Assembly: GCF_011947225.1 (NCBI RefSeq) | Contig: NZ_JAATVW010000001.1 | Location: 1-64,000, forward strand | Length of the DNA: 64,000 nt | Source of the DNA: Planosporangium flavigriseum | GTDB taxonomy: Bacteria; Actinomycetota; Actinomycetes; Mycobacteriales; Micromonosporaceae | Reading direction: 5' to 3' | Part shown: one piece after another, positions 53,953-61,530 of the stretch | Position numbering within the stretch: the first letter of the stretch is position 1 | Layout of the letters: each line of letters begins with the position of its first letter | Program-made: the position numbers and the translations under genes | The notes under the pieces: generated by a model | Seen by the model: the letters and a program-made list of their open reading frames with translations, nothing else | Databases searched by the model: none | What the model was told of the DNA's origin: nothing

Positions 53953-54047
53953 GGTCGCACGGCGGGCGGCCGCGGCAGTCGCCGCCGAATCGCAGCCAGC
54001 GAACCGGGGACCCAGCGTCCGAACGCGCTGGCCGACCCGGTAGGCGG
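53953..54047 (+). promoter_or_regulatory. Shortened c-di-AMP (ydaO-yuaA) riboswitch 1
   Basis: Conserved ydaO blocks are present: GGTCGC at the start, GCCGCCGAATCG, GAACCGGGGACCCAGCG, and the 3' CGACCCGGTAGGCGG pairing with GCCGCC for P1. Compared with riboswitches 2 and 3 of this window it lacks about 36 nt, including the conserved GGGGTGAATC and TAGGG segments. It ends 25 nt before the GTG of the NlpC/P60 gene. Riboswitch class is sure from the shared blocks; ability to bind ligand is not. Confidence 0.7.
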
Positions 54048-54072
54048 TGCGAGGGAGAAGGAGCGGCCGCCC

Positions 54073-55077
54073 GTGGCACCGCACACGCGTCGTGAGCGCC
54101 CCCGCCGCACAGCCCTGCGGGCGCTGGTGGCCGCCGTCGCCGCCCTGGCCGTGGTCCTCACGCCAGGAGCGCACGCCTACGCCGATCCCGACCCGGCAAC
54201 GATCGAAGCGCAGATCGACGCGGCGTGGAACGAGCTCGAACCCCTCGTCGAGCAGTACAACGAGGTCCACAGTGAATTGCAGGCCAGCCAGGCGAAGTCC
54301 GCGGCCCTCGCCGCGCAACTGAAGCCGCTGGAGCTACAGGTCGACATGGCGATGGGCAGGCTCAACGACATCGCGGTCCAGGCGTACAAGGGCGGCACGG
54401 CCTCGACGTTCCAGGCCCTGTTGTCCGGTGGTTCACCTACCGAACTCGCCGAGCAACTGGCCATTCTCGACGCCGTCGCCCACGATAAGCGGGTCCGCCT
54501 CGGCGAGGTGGCCGGCGCCCGCGACAGGTACGCCGCCGAAAAGAAGGCCGTCGACGGCCTGGTCGCCACGCAACGCCGCCAAGACGCAGACCTGGCAGCC
54601 AAGAAGACGCAGATCGAACGCCGGCTGGCCGACCTGCAGAAGCTGCGCCAGCAGGCGGCGACCCCCGTCCCCGCCGCCACCGCGACGCGGTTGAAGCCGG
54701 CGCCCTGCCCTGCCGAGTACACACCCGGGCCGGGCGGCGCGGCAGCCAAGCGGGCCTGCGAACTGATCGGCAAGCCGTACATCTGGGCGGCCGCCGGCCC
54801 CAACGGCTACGACTGCTCCGGACTCACCATGACGGCGTGGCAGGCCGCAGGGGTGAGCCTTGTGCACCAGACCCGGGCGCAGTGGCGCGACACCAAGCCG
54901 GTCAGCCAGGCCGACCTGCGCCCCGGCGACCTGGTGTTCTTCTTCAAGGACCTGCACCACAACGGCGTCTACGTCGGCGACGGATGGATGGTGCACGCCC
55001 CCCAGAGCGGCGACGTCGTCCGCATGGTCAGGATCGACAGCCCGTACATGCGGCCCGTCGGCTTCCGCCGGCCCTGA
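54073..55077 (+). CDS. NlpC/P60 peptidoglycan endopeptidase with N-terminal coiled coil
   Basis: The 334-residue exported protein starts at a GTG at 54073, with GGAG upstream. The signal peptide covers about 1-36 (LRALVAAVAALAVVLTPGAH, AYA cleavage). A coiled coil runs over about 40-210 (IEAQIDAAWNELEPLVEQYN, LKPLELQVDMAMGRLNDIAV), as in RipA-like hydrolases. The NlpC/P60 domain lies at about 225-334 with catalytic C248 in GYDCSGLTM and H308 in WMVHAPQSG, plus NGVYVGDG. It cleaves D-Glu-diaminopimelate bonds of wall peptides. A ydaO-type riboswitch lies directly upstream, a pairing known from Streptomyces and relatives. Confidence 0.92.
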   Translation: MAPHTRRERPRRTALRALVAAVAALAVVLTPGAHAYADPDPATIEAQIDAAWNELEPLVEQYNEVHSELQASQAKSAALAAQLKPLELQVDMAMGRLNDIAVQAYKGGTASTFQALLSGGSPTELAEQLAILDAVAHDKRVRLGEVAGARDRYAAEKKAVDGLVATQRRQDADLAAKKTQIERRLADLQKLRQQAATPVPAATATRLKPAPCPAEYTPGPGGAAAKRACELIGKPYIWAAAGPNGYDCSGLTMTAWQAAGVSLVHQTRAQWRDTKPVSQADLRPGDLVFFFKDLHHNGVYVGDGWMVHAPQSGDVVRMVRIDSPYMRPVGFRRP

Positions 55078-55221
55078 GGAAGATCCCGCCATCGAACGGA
55101 CGCGCTCCGAAACAACGTGATTACGCGACGAAGTTCTTCGCTCTCCTGTCCGACTGGAGCCTTAGTAGATCTTGGCCGGAGCGCGTCGCCACCGTTAAGG
55201 TCTGTTCGATCGTCGTCACTA

Positions 55222-55366
55222 GGTCGCCAACGGGCGGCCTCGGCGGTCGCCGCCTAATCACCGTGAAGGTGAGCCGGGGACCCAGGTAGTCGGGGTGAAT
55301 CCGCGCGGTGCGGTAGGGCGTGTTCCGGCCCGAACCCGTCAGCTAACCCGGTCGGCGGTCGGCGCG
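55222..55366 (+). promoter_or_regulatory. c-di-AMP (ydaO-yuaA) riboswitch 2
   Basis: All conserved ydaO blocks are present in order: GGTCGCC, CGCCGCCTAATC, GAGCCGGGGACCCA, TCGGGGTGAATCC, GGTAGGGCG, CCCGAACCCGTCAGCTAACC and CGGTCGGCGG. P1 pairs GTCGCCGCC with GGCGG near 55353-55358. It ends 8-14 nt before the start of the M15-like hydrolase, beside GGAGG. c-di-AMP normally turns expression off. Confidence 0.9.
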
Positions 55367-55379
55367 GAGGAACGTGTAC

Positions 55380-56405
55380 GTGAGGCTGCCCGCAGTCCGA
55401 ACCCGACCGATTCTGCCCCTCGTGATGCTGCTCGCCGTCACCGCGGTGCTGACGGTTGTGCCGGCCGGCCCGGTACGCGCCGAGCCCGGCACGCCCGGTC
55501 CCGAAGGTGGCAGCGCCTCACTTCGTGATCAGCTCGACGCCGCGTCGCGCGGGTTCAACGACGCCGCCGCCCGCCTCGAGGCGTCCAAGGCGCGCCAGGT
55601 TCAGCTCGCCGAACAGGTCCGTGCCTCCGAGGCCGAGCTGGCCCGCCTGACCGAGCAGGTGGGCACGATCGCCGCCAACGCGTACAAGGGCGGCCGGGTG
55701 TCGGGCCTGGTCGCGCTGCTCGACAGCGACTCCCCTACCGGAATGTTCCAGCGCGCCGCGACCCTCGACGCCCAGGCCCGGGTCAGCGACGGCTCGCTCC
55801 GCCGGGTCAAACAGGCGAAAGCGGCGCTGGCCCGCCAGCAGGCCGCGCTCGACGCCGAGCTGAAGGTCCAGCAGGATCAGCTCGCCGAGATGGACAGGCG
55901 GAAGAAGGCCGCGGAGAAGGCGCTCGGGATCGTGGGCGGCAGGAGCAGCGGCGTGAGCGGCGGCGGCGCGGGTACGGCAGCCGCGGTCCCCCGCCGGGCC
56001 GACGGCAGTCTCGCGCCGGAGTCGTGCAACCGGGACGACCCCACGACCTCGGGCTGCCTGACCCCGCGCGCTCTGCATGCGCTGCAGCAGGCCCGGGCCG
56101 CCGGTTTCACCCGGTTCACGTCCTGCTACCGCTCCCAGCAAGACGGCGGCGAGCACCCCAAGGGCCGGGCGTGTGACTTCTCGGCCTCGACGAGCGGTTT
56201 CGGCGGGGTGGCCAGCGGCGGAGACCGTGACTACGGCAACCGGCTCGCCGCCTATTTCGTGGCCAACGCCAGGAACCTCGGCGTGCTCTACGTCATCTGG
56301 TTCCGCCAGATCTGGATGCCCAGCACCGGTTGGCGGGCCTACAACGGCGGGGGCGGCGACCCGTCCAGCGACCACACCAACCACGTGCACCTCTCGGTGC
56401 AGTAG
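55380..56405 (+). CDS. Exported coiled-coil protein with M15-like (ARB_07466-type) C-terminal domain
   Basis: The protein has 341 residues from the GTG at 55380, which lies 9 nt after GGAGG; GTG at 55374 is too close. The signal peptide covers about 1-34 (ILPLVMLLAVTAVLTVVPAG). A coiled coil lies at about 45-180 (RQVQLAEQVRASEAELARLT, ALARQQAALDAELKVQQDQL), then a flexible Gly/Ser linker. The C-terminal domain from about 215 is metal-peptidase-like: HPKGRACDF with H259 and D266, and HTNHVHL with H335 and H337, the zinc-site pattern of M15/VanX-type enzymes. It probably trims peptidoglycan peptides. It is controlled by riboswitch 2 and faces the C39 gene across a terminator. Confidence 0.85.
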   Translation: MRLPAVRTRPILPLVMLLAVTAVLTVVPAGPVRAEPGTPGPEGGSASLRDQLDAASRGFNDAAARLEASKARQVQLAEQVRASEAELARLTEQVGTIAANAYKGGRVSGLVALLDSDSPTGMFQRAATLDAQARVSDGSLRRVKQAKAALARQQAALDAELKVQQDQLAEMDRRKKAAEKALGIVGGRSSGVSGGGAGTAAAVPRRADGSLAPESCNRDDPTTSGCLTPRALHALQQARAAGFTRFTSCYRSQQDGGEHPKGRACDFSASTSGFGGVASGGDRDYGNRLAAYFVANARNLGVLYVIWFRQIWMPSTGWRAYNGGGGDPSSDHTNHVHLSVQ

Positions 56406-56409
56406 TCAC

Positions 56410-56444
56410 CCGGGCGCCGGCGACTCCAGCGCCGGCGCCCGGGC
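56410..56444. terminator. Bidirectional terminator between the convergent M15-like and C39 genes
   Basis: CCCGGGCGCCGGCG (56410-56423) and CGCCGGCGCCCGGG (56431-56444) are exact reverse complements with a 7-nt loop. It sits between two stop codons facing each other. Confidence 0.7.
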
Positions 56445-56454
56445 TCCCGGTCGA

Positions 56455-57249
56455 TCAGTACGAGTAGCCGCGCTGCGAAATCCAGTTGGCCATGTTGATG
56501 GTGGTCACCCAGTACGTCCCGTCACCGTTGGGGAGTGCCGGGTCGGCGATCTTCACGGTCCGGCCGTCGTCCTTGTACCCGACGATCGTCAGGTAGTGGC
56601 CGCCCTCGTACGAGTGGAAGGCCCCGCCGGTGTCGTTCAGGTGGCCGGCGATGTTGGCGACGATGGCGCGCCCGCTGTTGATGGATTTCAGGACGTCGGC
56701 CTGAAGCTGGTCCATCTGCGCCGGCGTAGCGGGGTAGGACGGGATCTCCCTGGTCTGGTAGACGTTTCCGCCGAGGACGCTGTTGAGTCCGCGGGTCACG
56801 TCGTGGGCGGAGTCGGTCCCACCGGTGTCAGTGTTCAGCTTCCCGGCGATGTCATCCTGGCTGAGGATGTGGCCGGAGGTCGAGAGAGCGATCCGGGTCG
56901 CCGCCGGCCCGCAGTAGTAGTAGTTGGGCTGCCGCTGGTACTGGAAGTCGAGCACCTTCTCCGACGGTACCGGGGCCGCCTGCTGCGCGGGCTTGCCCGG
57001 CGCCGCCGGGGCCGCGCCGCGCTCCGGCGCCCGCGCCTGCGCGGTCTGGCCGCCGTGGGCGGTGGTGGGCGCGGCGCTGGCCGCGGCTACGGCCCCAGCC
57101 GCGCGCGCCGGCTCGGAGCCATTCATCTGACTGAACGCGATGCCGGCCACCGCGGCGATGACGAGCAGACCGCTCGGAACGACCGCCGCTCGAGGCGGGC
57201 GATAGTCCACCGCGTGCCGGAAGTGCTTACGTGCGTGTATAGGACTCAC
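56455..57249 (-). CDS. Exported C39-like cysteine peptidase
   Basis: The 264-residue protein starts at a GTG at 57249, with GGAG 8 nt upstream. An N-terminal membrane anchor or signal covers about 22-40 (AVVPSGLLVIAAVAGIAF), followed by an Ala/Pro-rich linker to about residue 95. The Peptidase_C39_2 domain carries catalytic C113 in YYYCGPAATRIALS, H218 in GGHYLTIVGY and the aspartate in KIADPALPNG. It probably cleaves peptides at the cell surface; the target is unknown. It is the first clear gene downstream of riboswitch 3, though 480 nt of leader separates them. Confidence 0.85.
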   Translation of the reverse strand: MSPIHARKHFRHAVDYRPPRAAVVPSGLLVIAAVAGIAFSQMNGSEPARAAGAVAAASAAPTTAHGGQTAQARAPERGAAPAAPGKPAQQAAPVPSEKVLDFQYQRQPNYYYCGPAATRIALSTSGHILSQDDIAGKLNTDTGGTDSAHDVTRGLNSVLGGNVYQTREIPSYPATPAQMDQLQADVLKSINSGRAIVANIAGHLNDTGGAFHSYEGGHYLTIVGYKDDGRTVKIADPALPNGDGTYWVTTINMANWISQRGYSY

Positions 57250-57620
57250 TGAGATTCTCCAAGGCCGTACCGGAACCACCACTGGCTGGTAGAGCGAGTG
57301 ATGGCCCGGGAATGCGGGTAGAGCAGGCGGGATGAGGCGGATGCACGCGATCGACAAGCGGGCACGGCGATTACCGCGACCAGCGTCAGCTGGCGCGTGC
57401 CAGCAGGGCGTACATCCGAAGCGGCCAGGCTCGGAATCGGGCGCCGCGAAGCGGTTACCTCGGCGAACGAACCACCGCGTCACCGCGCATGACCGGAACC
57501 GGCATGCGCGTACACACGACCACAGGTGGCGAGAGCGACGCTCAGCGAAGGTGGCCGAGCGTCATGCCCGGCGTAACCGTCCTCGTGTCACAGAAACGAC
57601 TCGGCCTGACACTCCAGTGG
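57250..57620 (-). other. 371-nt leader between the small ORF and the C39 peptidase gene
   Basis: The minus-strand frame of the C39 gene stays open to about 57483 but the composition there (many Arg, Cys, Trp) is not protein-like. No other gene is convincing. It probably belongs to the long leader of the riboswitch 3 transcript, or holds a separate C39 promoter. Confidence 0.4.
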
Positions 57621-57710
57621 TCAGGGACTGGCGTGGATCTGAGCGACCGAGAGCGCAGCCCCGGCACGGCGGAGGAATCGGTGAGGTTGGGACTTGAGAA
57701 GGACAGGCAC
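57621..57710 (-). CDS. Small ORF (29 codons) directly after riboswitch 3
   Basis: A GTG at 57710 follows AAGGAG at 8 nt spacing, right after the aptamer, and reads VPVLLKSQPHRFLRR and AGAALSVAQIHASP before TGA at 57621. Such placement is what one expects for the gene controlled by the riboswitch, or a leader peptide of the C39 gene 370 nt further on. Could also be the stump of a lost gene. No family is recognisable. Confidence 0.35.
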   Translation of the reverse strand: MPVLLKSQPHRFLRRAGAALSVAQIHASP

Positions 57711-57730
57711 AGGCGGATCTCCTTACGCTT

Positions 57731-57865
57731 CCGCCTACCGGGTTAGCTGACGGATTCGGGCGCGAAAGGTCGCCCTACCACAGGCCATCGGCCCGCGGAT
57801 TCACCCCTGACTTGCGGTGGGTCCCCGGCTCGTTGAGCACGACTCGGCGGGCCTGCTCCGGCGCC
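57731..57865 (-). promoter_or_regulatory. c-di-AMP (ydaO-yuaA) riboswitch 3
   Basis: On the minus strand all ydaO blocks are present in order: CCCGCCGAGTC, GAGCCGGGGACCCACCG, TCAGGGGTGAATCC, GGTAGGGCG, CCCGAATCCGTCAGCTAACC and CGGTAGGCGG. It is as complete as riboswitch 2. It is oriented away from the Pro/Ala-rich protein gene and toward the small ORF and C39 peptidase. Confidence 0.9.
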
Positions 57866-58100
57866 ACCCGCTGTGACGAGCATCCGGACCAGACGCGTTG
57901 ACACTACTGATCGTCACCGACCCTGCCAAGAGCCCGATCCTGTTACGAGACACACTCATCCACGGTTCCAAGGCAGCTTTCACCCGCACCTAAGAAACCC
58001 TTAATCCACAACGACTTCCATGCGGTCGCGTTGCTTCCCGACGGACTCTTTGCGGCGCAGGACACGTCACACCGAAACCAACACCAGATACAACATGGCC

Positions 58101-58106
58101 TAAGCT
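58101..58106 (+). promoter_or_regulatory. -10 element of a leaderless promoter
   Basis: TAAGCT lies exactly 6 nt before the GTG at 58113; there is no ribosome site. Confidence 0.4.
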
Positions 58107-58112
58107 CGCCGA

Positions 58113-58880
58113 GTGCCACGCAGCAAGGGCAGTAAGCAAGACTTCGGACGGTATCTCCCCCGCCATGTTCGGCGGTCCGGACCTGGCGACCAGGCCAGGC
58201 GGTCGGCGATCAACCCACGCGCCGCCGCGCTCGCGGCCGGCGTCGCTCTCGCAGCCATCGGTGGCATCTCCTGGAGTGTCGCTTCTCCCGGGACCACCAC
58301 AACCAACAGCCTGATGCCGACCGACAACTCGGCGCGCGGGGCAGGTTCCGACGCAAAGGGATCGCGGGACTACAACCGCGCCACGCCTTCACCCACCGCC
58401 CCGCCGCTCGACTCCGCCACCGCCGCGCCACCCTCCATGGAAGCGACCGTGACGGGCGTGCCGACGGCAGCGATACCACCGACGGCGCCCGCCACGACCC
58501 CGGTGGCGCCGGCAGCAGCGCCAGCTGTGCCCGGCACATTGACCGGCTTCACCGTTGCGGCAACGACTCCCGCTCCGCCCGCAGCACCGGCCAGACCGGC
58601 ACCGTCCCCTGCCCCGGCACCGAAACCCGTCGCACCGAAGACACCGTCGGCCACACCAGCGCCGCCAGCCCCACCAGCGCCGAACCCGACCTCACCGCGG
58701 CCACCCGCGACGCCGGCGCCCTCGGAGAAGTCGGCCACGACATCGCCGACGCCGGCACCGTCGGCACAGTCGGCACAGACACCCGTTACCGGTACGCCCT
58801 CAACCGCCCCGGCCGGCAGCCCGACCGGGTCGCCGTCGACGTCCGCGCCCGCACCGGTTTCCGGAGCCAGACAGTCCTAG
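58113..58880 (+). CDS. Membrane-anchored Pro/Ala/Thr-rich low-complexity protein
   Basis: This 255-residue protein starts at a GTG at 58113, probably leaderless. A basic N-terminus (MPRSKGSKQDFGRYLPRHVR) precedes a single membrane segment at about 35-55 (ALAAGVALAAIGGISWSV). The remaining 200 residues outside the membrane are almost only Pro, Ala, Thr and Ser (APAAAPAVPGTLTGF, PAPAPKPVAPKTPSATPA). It could be a wall-spanning stalk or an O-glycosylated surface protein. No catalytic domain. It is divergent from riboswitch 3, so it lies at the edge of the wall-hydrolase cluster. Confidence 0.7.
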   Translation: MPRSKGSKQDFGRYLPRHVRRSGPGDQARRSAINPRAAALAAGVALAAIGGISWSVASPGTTTTNSLMPTDNSARGAGSDAKGSRDYNRATPSPTAPPLDSATAAPPSMEATVTGVPTAAIPPTAPATTPVAPAAAPAVPGTLTGFTVAATTPAPPAAPARPAPSPAPAPKPVAPKTPSATPAPPAPPAPNPTSPRPPATPAPSEKSATTSPTPAPSAQSAQTPVTGTPSTAPAGSPTGSPSTSAPAPVSGARQS

Positions 58881-58896
58881 TTGGACACTACTTTGA

Positions 58897-59103
58897 CTAT
58901 CCGAACATGTCCGACGGGGTGGCCCGGTCGAAGTCGCCTTCATCGCGTCGCCGGAACAGCGCGTACAGCAGATACGGCACACGGGTGGCGCTGAGCCGCA
59001 CCAGAAAGATCCCGTCCTGGATCTCTCGGATGGCGTATCGAGCTGCGTTCTGGTCGACGCCATCCGGCGGCGCCAGCGATTCCGCCGTGAGTCGGCCAGT
59101 CAC
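58897..59103 (-). CDS. Small hypothetical protein
   Basis: The 68-residue frame starts at a GTG at 59103, with GGAGAG 5 nt upstream. The sequence (VDQNAARYAIREIQDGIFLV, RLSATRVPYLLYALFRRRDE) is amphipathic and plausible as protein. No family recognised. It is convergent with the Pro-rich gene and divergent from the decayed protease; a chance ORF cannot be excluded. Confidence 0.4.
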   Translation of the reverse strand: MTGRLTAESLAPPDGVDQNAARYAIREIQDGIFLVRLSATRVPYLLYALFRRRDEGDFDRATPSDMFG

Positions 59104-59277
59104 CAGACTCTCCAGGCGGCTGCGCTCGGCGCCGCTCGCGCGTTGCCGCGCGGTGAGCTCGTCGTGGGATCGTTAGCGAATGGCCCACACTCAAACAGCG
59201 AGGATGCGCTGGAGGGCGTAGCCAATGATCGTAATGGGAGTGCCGGAACAACGCCCGGGCACGGGCGACCAGGAGCC

Positions 59278-60137
59278 GTGGCGGGCCAGGGTGAGGCGGG
59301 CACAGGCAGCGCGGGTGTTGGCACGCCGGCAGCGGGCAGGCAAGGAGATCACGTTTCGACGGGCGCTGGGAGTCGTGCGTCGAAGCGGCTGAGCGTCCCG
59401 ACGCCCCTCTTCGCGGCACGCAACTCGGATCGCTACGAGCGCCAGGAAATCATCGCGGAGTACGAGGATTACACCGGCGCCCGGCTGATCGTGATGATCG
59501 ATCAGATCTTCGAGGAAGGCGTGACCTACCTCGATGAACTCCTGTACGACCTCGACGGCTCCGCCCCGCTACACATGATCCTCGCCTCGCCCGGTGGCGA
59601 CGGCGAAACCGCCGTCCGCATGGTCAGGTCGCTGCACGCGCGGTGCACCGAACTGACCGTCATCGTGCCGGACATGGCCAAGAGCGCCGCGACGCTGATC
59701 TGTCTCGGCGCCGACCACATCGTCATGGGACCGGCCGGCGATCTGGGGCCGATCGACCCTCAGTTCCTGCTCAACAAACAGAGCCTGGCCGGCGCCAAGG
59801 ACATCGTGCGGGCCGTGGACGAAGCCGAGGAGCGACTCAAGCGGGCACCGGACACGTACCCGCTCTTCGCGGCCCTGTTGGCGGACGTCAACATGTTGAT
59901 GGTCCAGCAGGCTCGCAGTGCGATGGCGCCGACTCCCACGCCGCGGTCGTATCGCCGGACCGCGCGAAAGAACTCGGGCTACCCGTCGCCGACGTACAGC
60001 CGCTCTCGGTGGAGTGGCACCTGATCTGGGCGCTGTGGACGCGGTACTTCGCCCTCGGGTGCTTTCCGCGCGGCTCGATCGCGGCGTACGAGGGGCGGCG
60101 GGCATCCCACGTCATGAAGCCGTCCCCGTCCTCCTGA
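59278..60137 (+). pseudogene. Clp-fold serine proteinase (SDH family), decayed
   Basis: From about 59380 the frame reads PLFAARNSDRYERQEIIAEY, MIDQIFEEGVTYLDELLYDL, LASPGGDGETAVRMVRSLHA, VIVPDMAKSAATLICLGADH and MGPAGDLGPIDPQFLL, which are the oxyanion glycines and serine region of the SDH/Clp-fold family. At about 59920, after MVQQARSAM, the reading frame changes. The next frame gives SHAAVVSPDRAKELGLPVAD and LIWALWTRYFALG to a TGA at 60135. About 35-40 codons that normally lie between these parts are missing, so this is a deletion that also broke the frame. The true start is uncertain; GTG at 59278 is one choice. Confidence 0.75.
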
Positions 60138-60237
60138 CCGCCGTCCCACCTCCGCCCTTTCGTGGACTCGTGCCCGAACCACCTGATCTTCGTGAAAGCC
60201 TGGACGGGCTACCAGGATTCAACGAAACGGAGACAGG

Positions 60238-60552
60238 GTGGAACCGGCGCGTTCAGAGGTGCAGATCCACGAGGGCGGGGTCAGGGTGACCCGCTGGACG
60301 TTCGATGTCGGACAGCACACCGGCATACATCGGCACGAGGTTCCCTATGTCGTCGTACCGGTTGTGTCGGGCCGGATGGGCGTGCGGGTGGGCGACGACG
60401 TGACCTATCACGACATCGTCGCGGGCGAGAGCTACTTCCGCGCCGCGGGGGCCGAGCATGACGTGTACAACGCCGGCGCCGCCCCGTTCGCCTTCGTCGA
60501 GGTCGAGCTCGTCGGCGAAAATGCCCAATCAGGCAAAAACAAGGACATTTGA
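60238..60552 (+). CDS. Cupin-domain protein
   Basis: The 104-residue protein starts at a GTG at 60238, after GGAGACAGG. It is a single small cupin barrel: FDVGQHTGIHRHEVPYVVVP carries the metal-binding HxH and a following acidic position, VTYHDIVAGESYFRAAGAEH the third histidine, and APFAFVEVEL the last strand. Function unknown; such proteins often bind small ligands or divalent metal. It is followed 65 bp later by TerC. Confidence 0.8.
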   Translation: MEPARSEVQIHEGGVRVTRWTFDVGQHTGIHRHEVPYVVVPVVSGRMGVRVGDDVTYHDIVAGESYFRAAGAEHDVYNAGAAPFAFVEVELVGENAQSGKNKDI

Positions 60553-60617
60553 CAGTATGGTTCATGATAGATCATTGACGGGCGGATCGGCCCGGTAGAC
60601 CACGAACGAGGGGTGAC

Positions 60618-61412
60618 ATGGAGCTGCTTGCCAGCCCCGAGCTGTGGGTCGCGTTCGCGACCCTGCTGCTGTTGGAGATCGTGCTGGGCATCGACAACGT
60701 CGTGTTCATCTCGATCTTGTCCGGCCGACTGCCGGAGCATCAGCAGGCCCGGGCCCGCACCGTCGGCCTCGCGCTGGCCCTGGTGACGAGGCTGCTCCTG
60801 CTCGCCTCGCTGTCCTGGGTGATCGGACTTACCGCTCCCCTGTTCACGATCCTGGGGCTGGAGATCTCCGGTCGGGACCTGATCCTGCTTCTCGGCGGAC
60901 TGTTCCTACTCGGCAAGGCCACGTACGAAATCCACGAGCACCTCGAGGGATCGGACCACGGCACGTCGAGCAAGACGGCGTCGTTCGCCGCGGTGATCGC
61001 GCAGATCCTGGTGCTCGACGTGGTGTTCTCGCTCGACTCGGTGATCACCGCGGTGGGCATGGTGGACGAGTTGATCGTCATGGTGGCGGCGGTCGTCGTC
61101 GCGATGGTCGTCATGCTGTTTTCGGCGGGCGCGGTCAGCCGCTTCGTCAACCAGCACCCGACGGTGAAGATGCTCGCGCTGTCCTTCCTGCTGCTCATCG
61201 GCGGCAGCCTGATCGCCGAGGGCTTCGACCAGCACATCCCGAAGGGCTACGTGTACGGCCCGATCGCGTTCTCCATCTTCGTGGAGTTCCTCAACCTGCG
61301 GGTGCGGGCGCGCCAGCAGCGTCGCCAGGCGGAGCCGGTCCACCTGCACCCCACCTACGTCAAGGCCGAGCAGGGTGAGCAGGTGGCGTCAGCGCACGCC
61401 GACAGCCGCTAG
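60618..61412 (+). CDS. TerC-family membrane protein
   Basis: This 264-residue protein starts ATG at 60618 with GAGGGG upstream. It has about seven transmembrane helices and the two family signatures: LLLLEIVLGIDNVVFISIL near the N-terminus and ILVLDVVFSLDSVITAVGM in the middle, whose Asp residues lie in the membrane and are the probable metal path. TerC/YkoY proteins export Mn2+ or help metalate exported proteins. The space upstream is too short for, and shows no sign of, a yybP-ykoY manganese riboswitch. Confidence 0.92.
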   Translation: MELLASPELWVAFATLLLLEIVLGIDNVVFISILSGRLPEHQQARARTVGLALALVTRLLLLASLSWVIGLTAPLFTILGLEISGRDLILLLGGLFLLGKATYEIHEHLEGSDHGTSSKTASFAAVIAQILVLDVVFSLDSVITAVGMVDELIVMVAAVVVAMVVMLFSAGAVSRFVNQHPTVKMLALSFLLLIGGSLIAEGFDQHIPKGYVYGPIAFSIFVEFLNLRVRARQQRRQAEPVHLHPTYVKAEQGEQVASAHADSR

Positions 61413-61530
61413 GTCGCCACGGCTTCGAGCGGTCGGGCACCGGCCGGAACGGAGCCGCGGACATCGCGGCCAACCGGGTCAGCAGCGCGGCCGCGCCCGC
61501 GCAGGCGAGCAGGCAGTGGACCGCCGTCAC
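61360..61530 (-). CDS. Possible small ORF coupled to the sulfatase stop
   Basis: A GTG at 61530 overlaps the sulfatase stop (GTGA) and opens a 56-codon frame: VTAVHCLLACAGAAALLTRL (one hydrophobic helix), then a Pro/Arg-rich tail. It overlaps the end of TerC on the other strand by 53 nt. It may be a small membrane peptide, the stump of a truncated downstream gene, or chance. Confidence 0.25.
   Translation of the reverse strand: MTAVHCLLACAGAAALLTRLAAMSAAPFRPVPDRSKPWRPSGCRRALTPPAHPARP

Noticed and set aside
60553-60617. Manganese (yybP-ykoY) riboswitch expected before TerC
   Set aside because: Only 65 nt are available and no conserved motif is present; there is only a weak TTGACA and a short ATGAT/ATCAT dyad.
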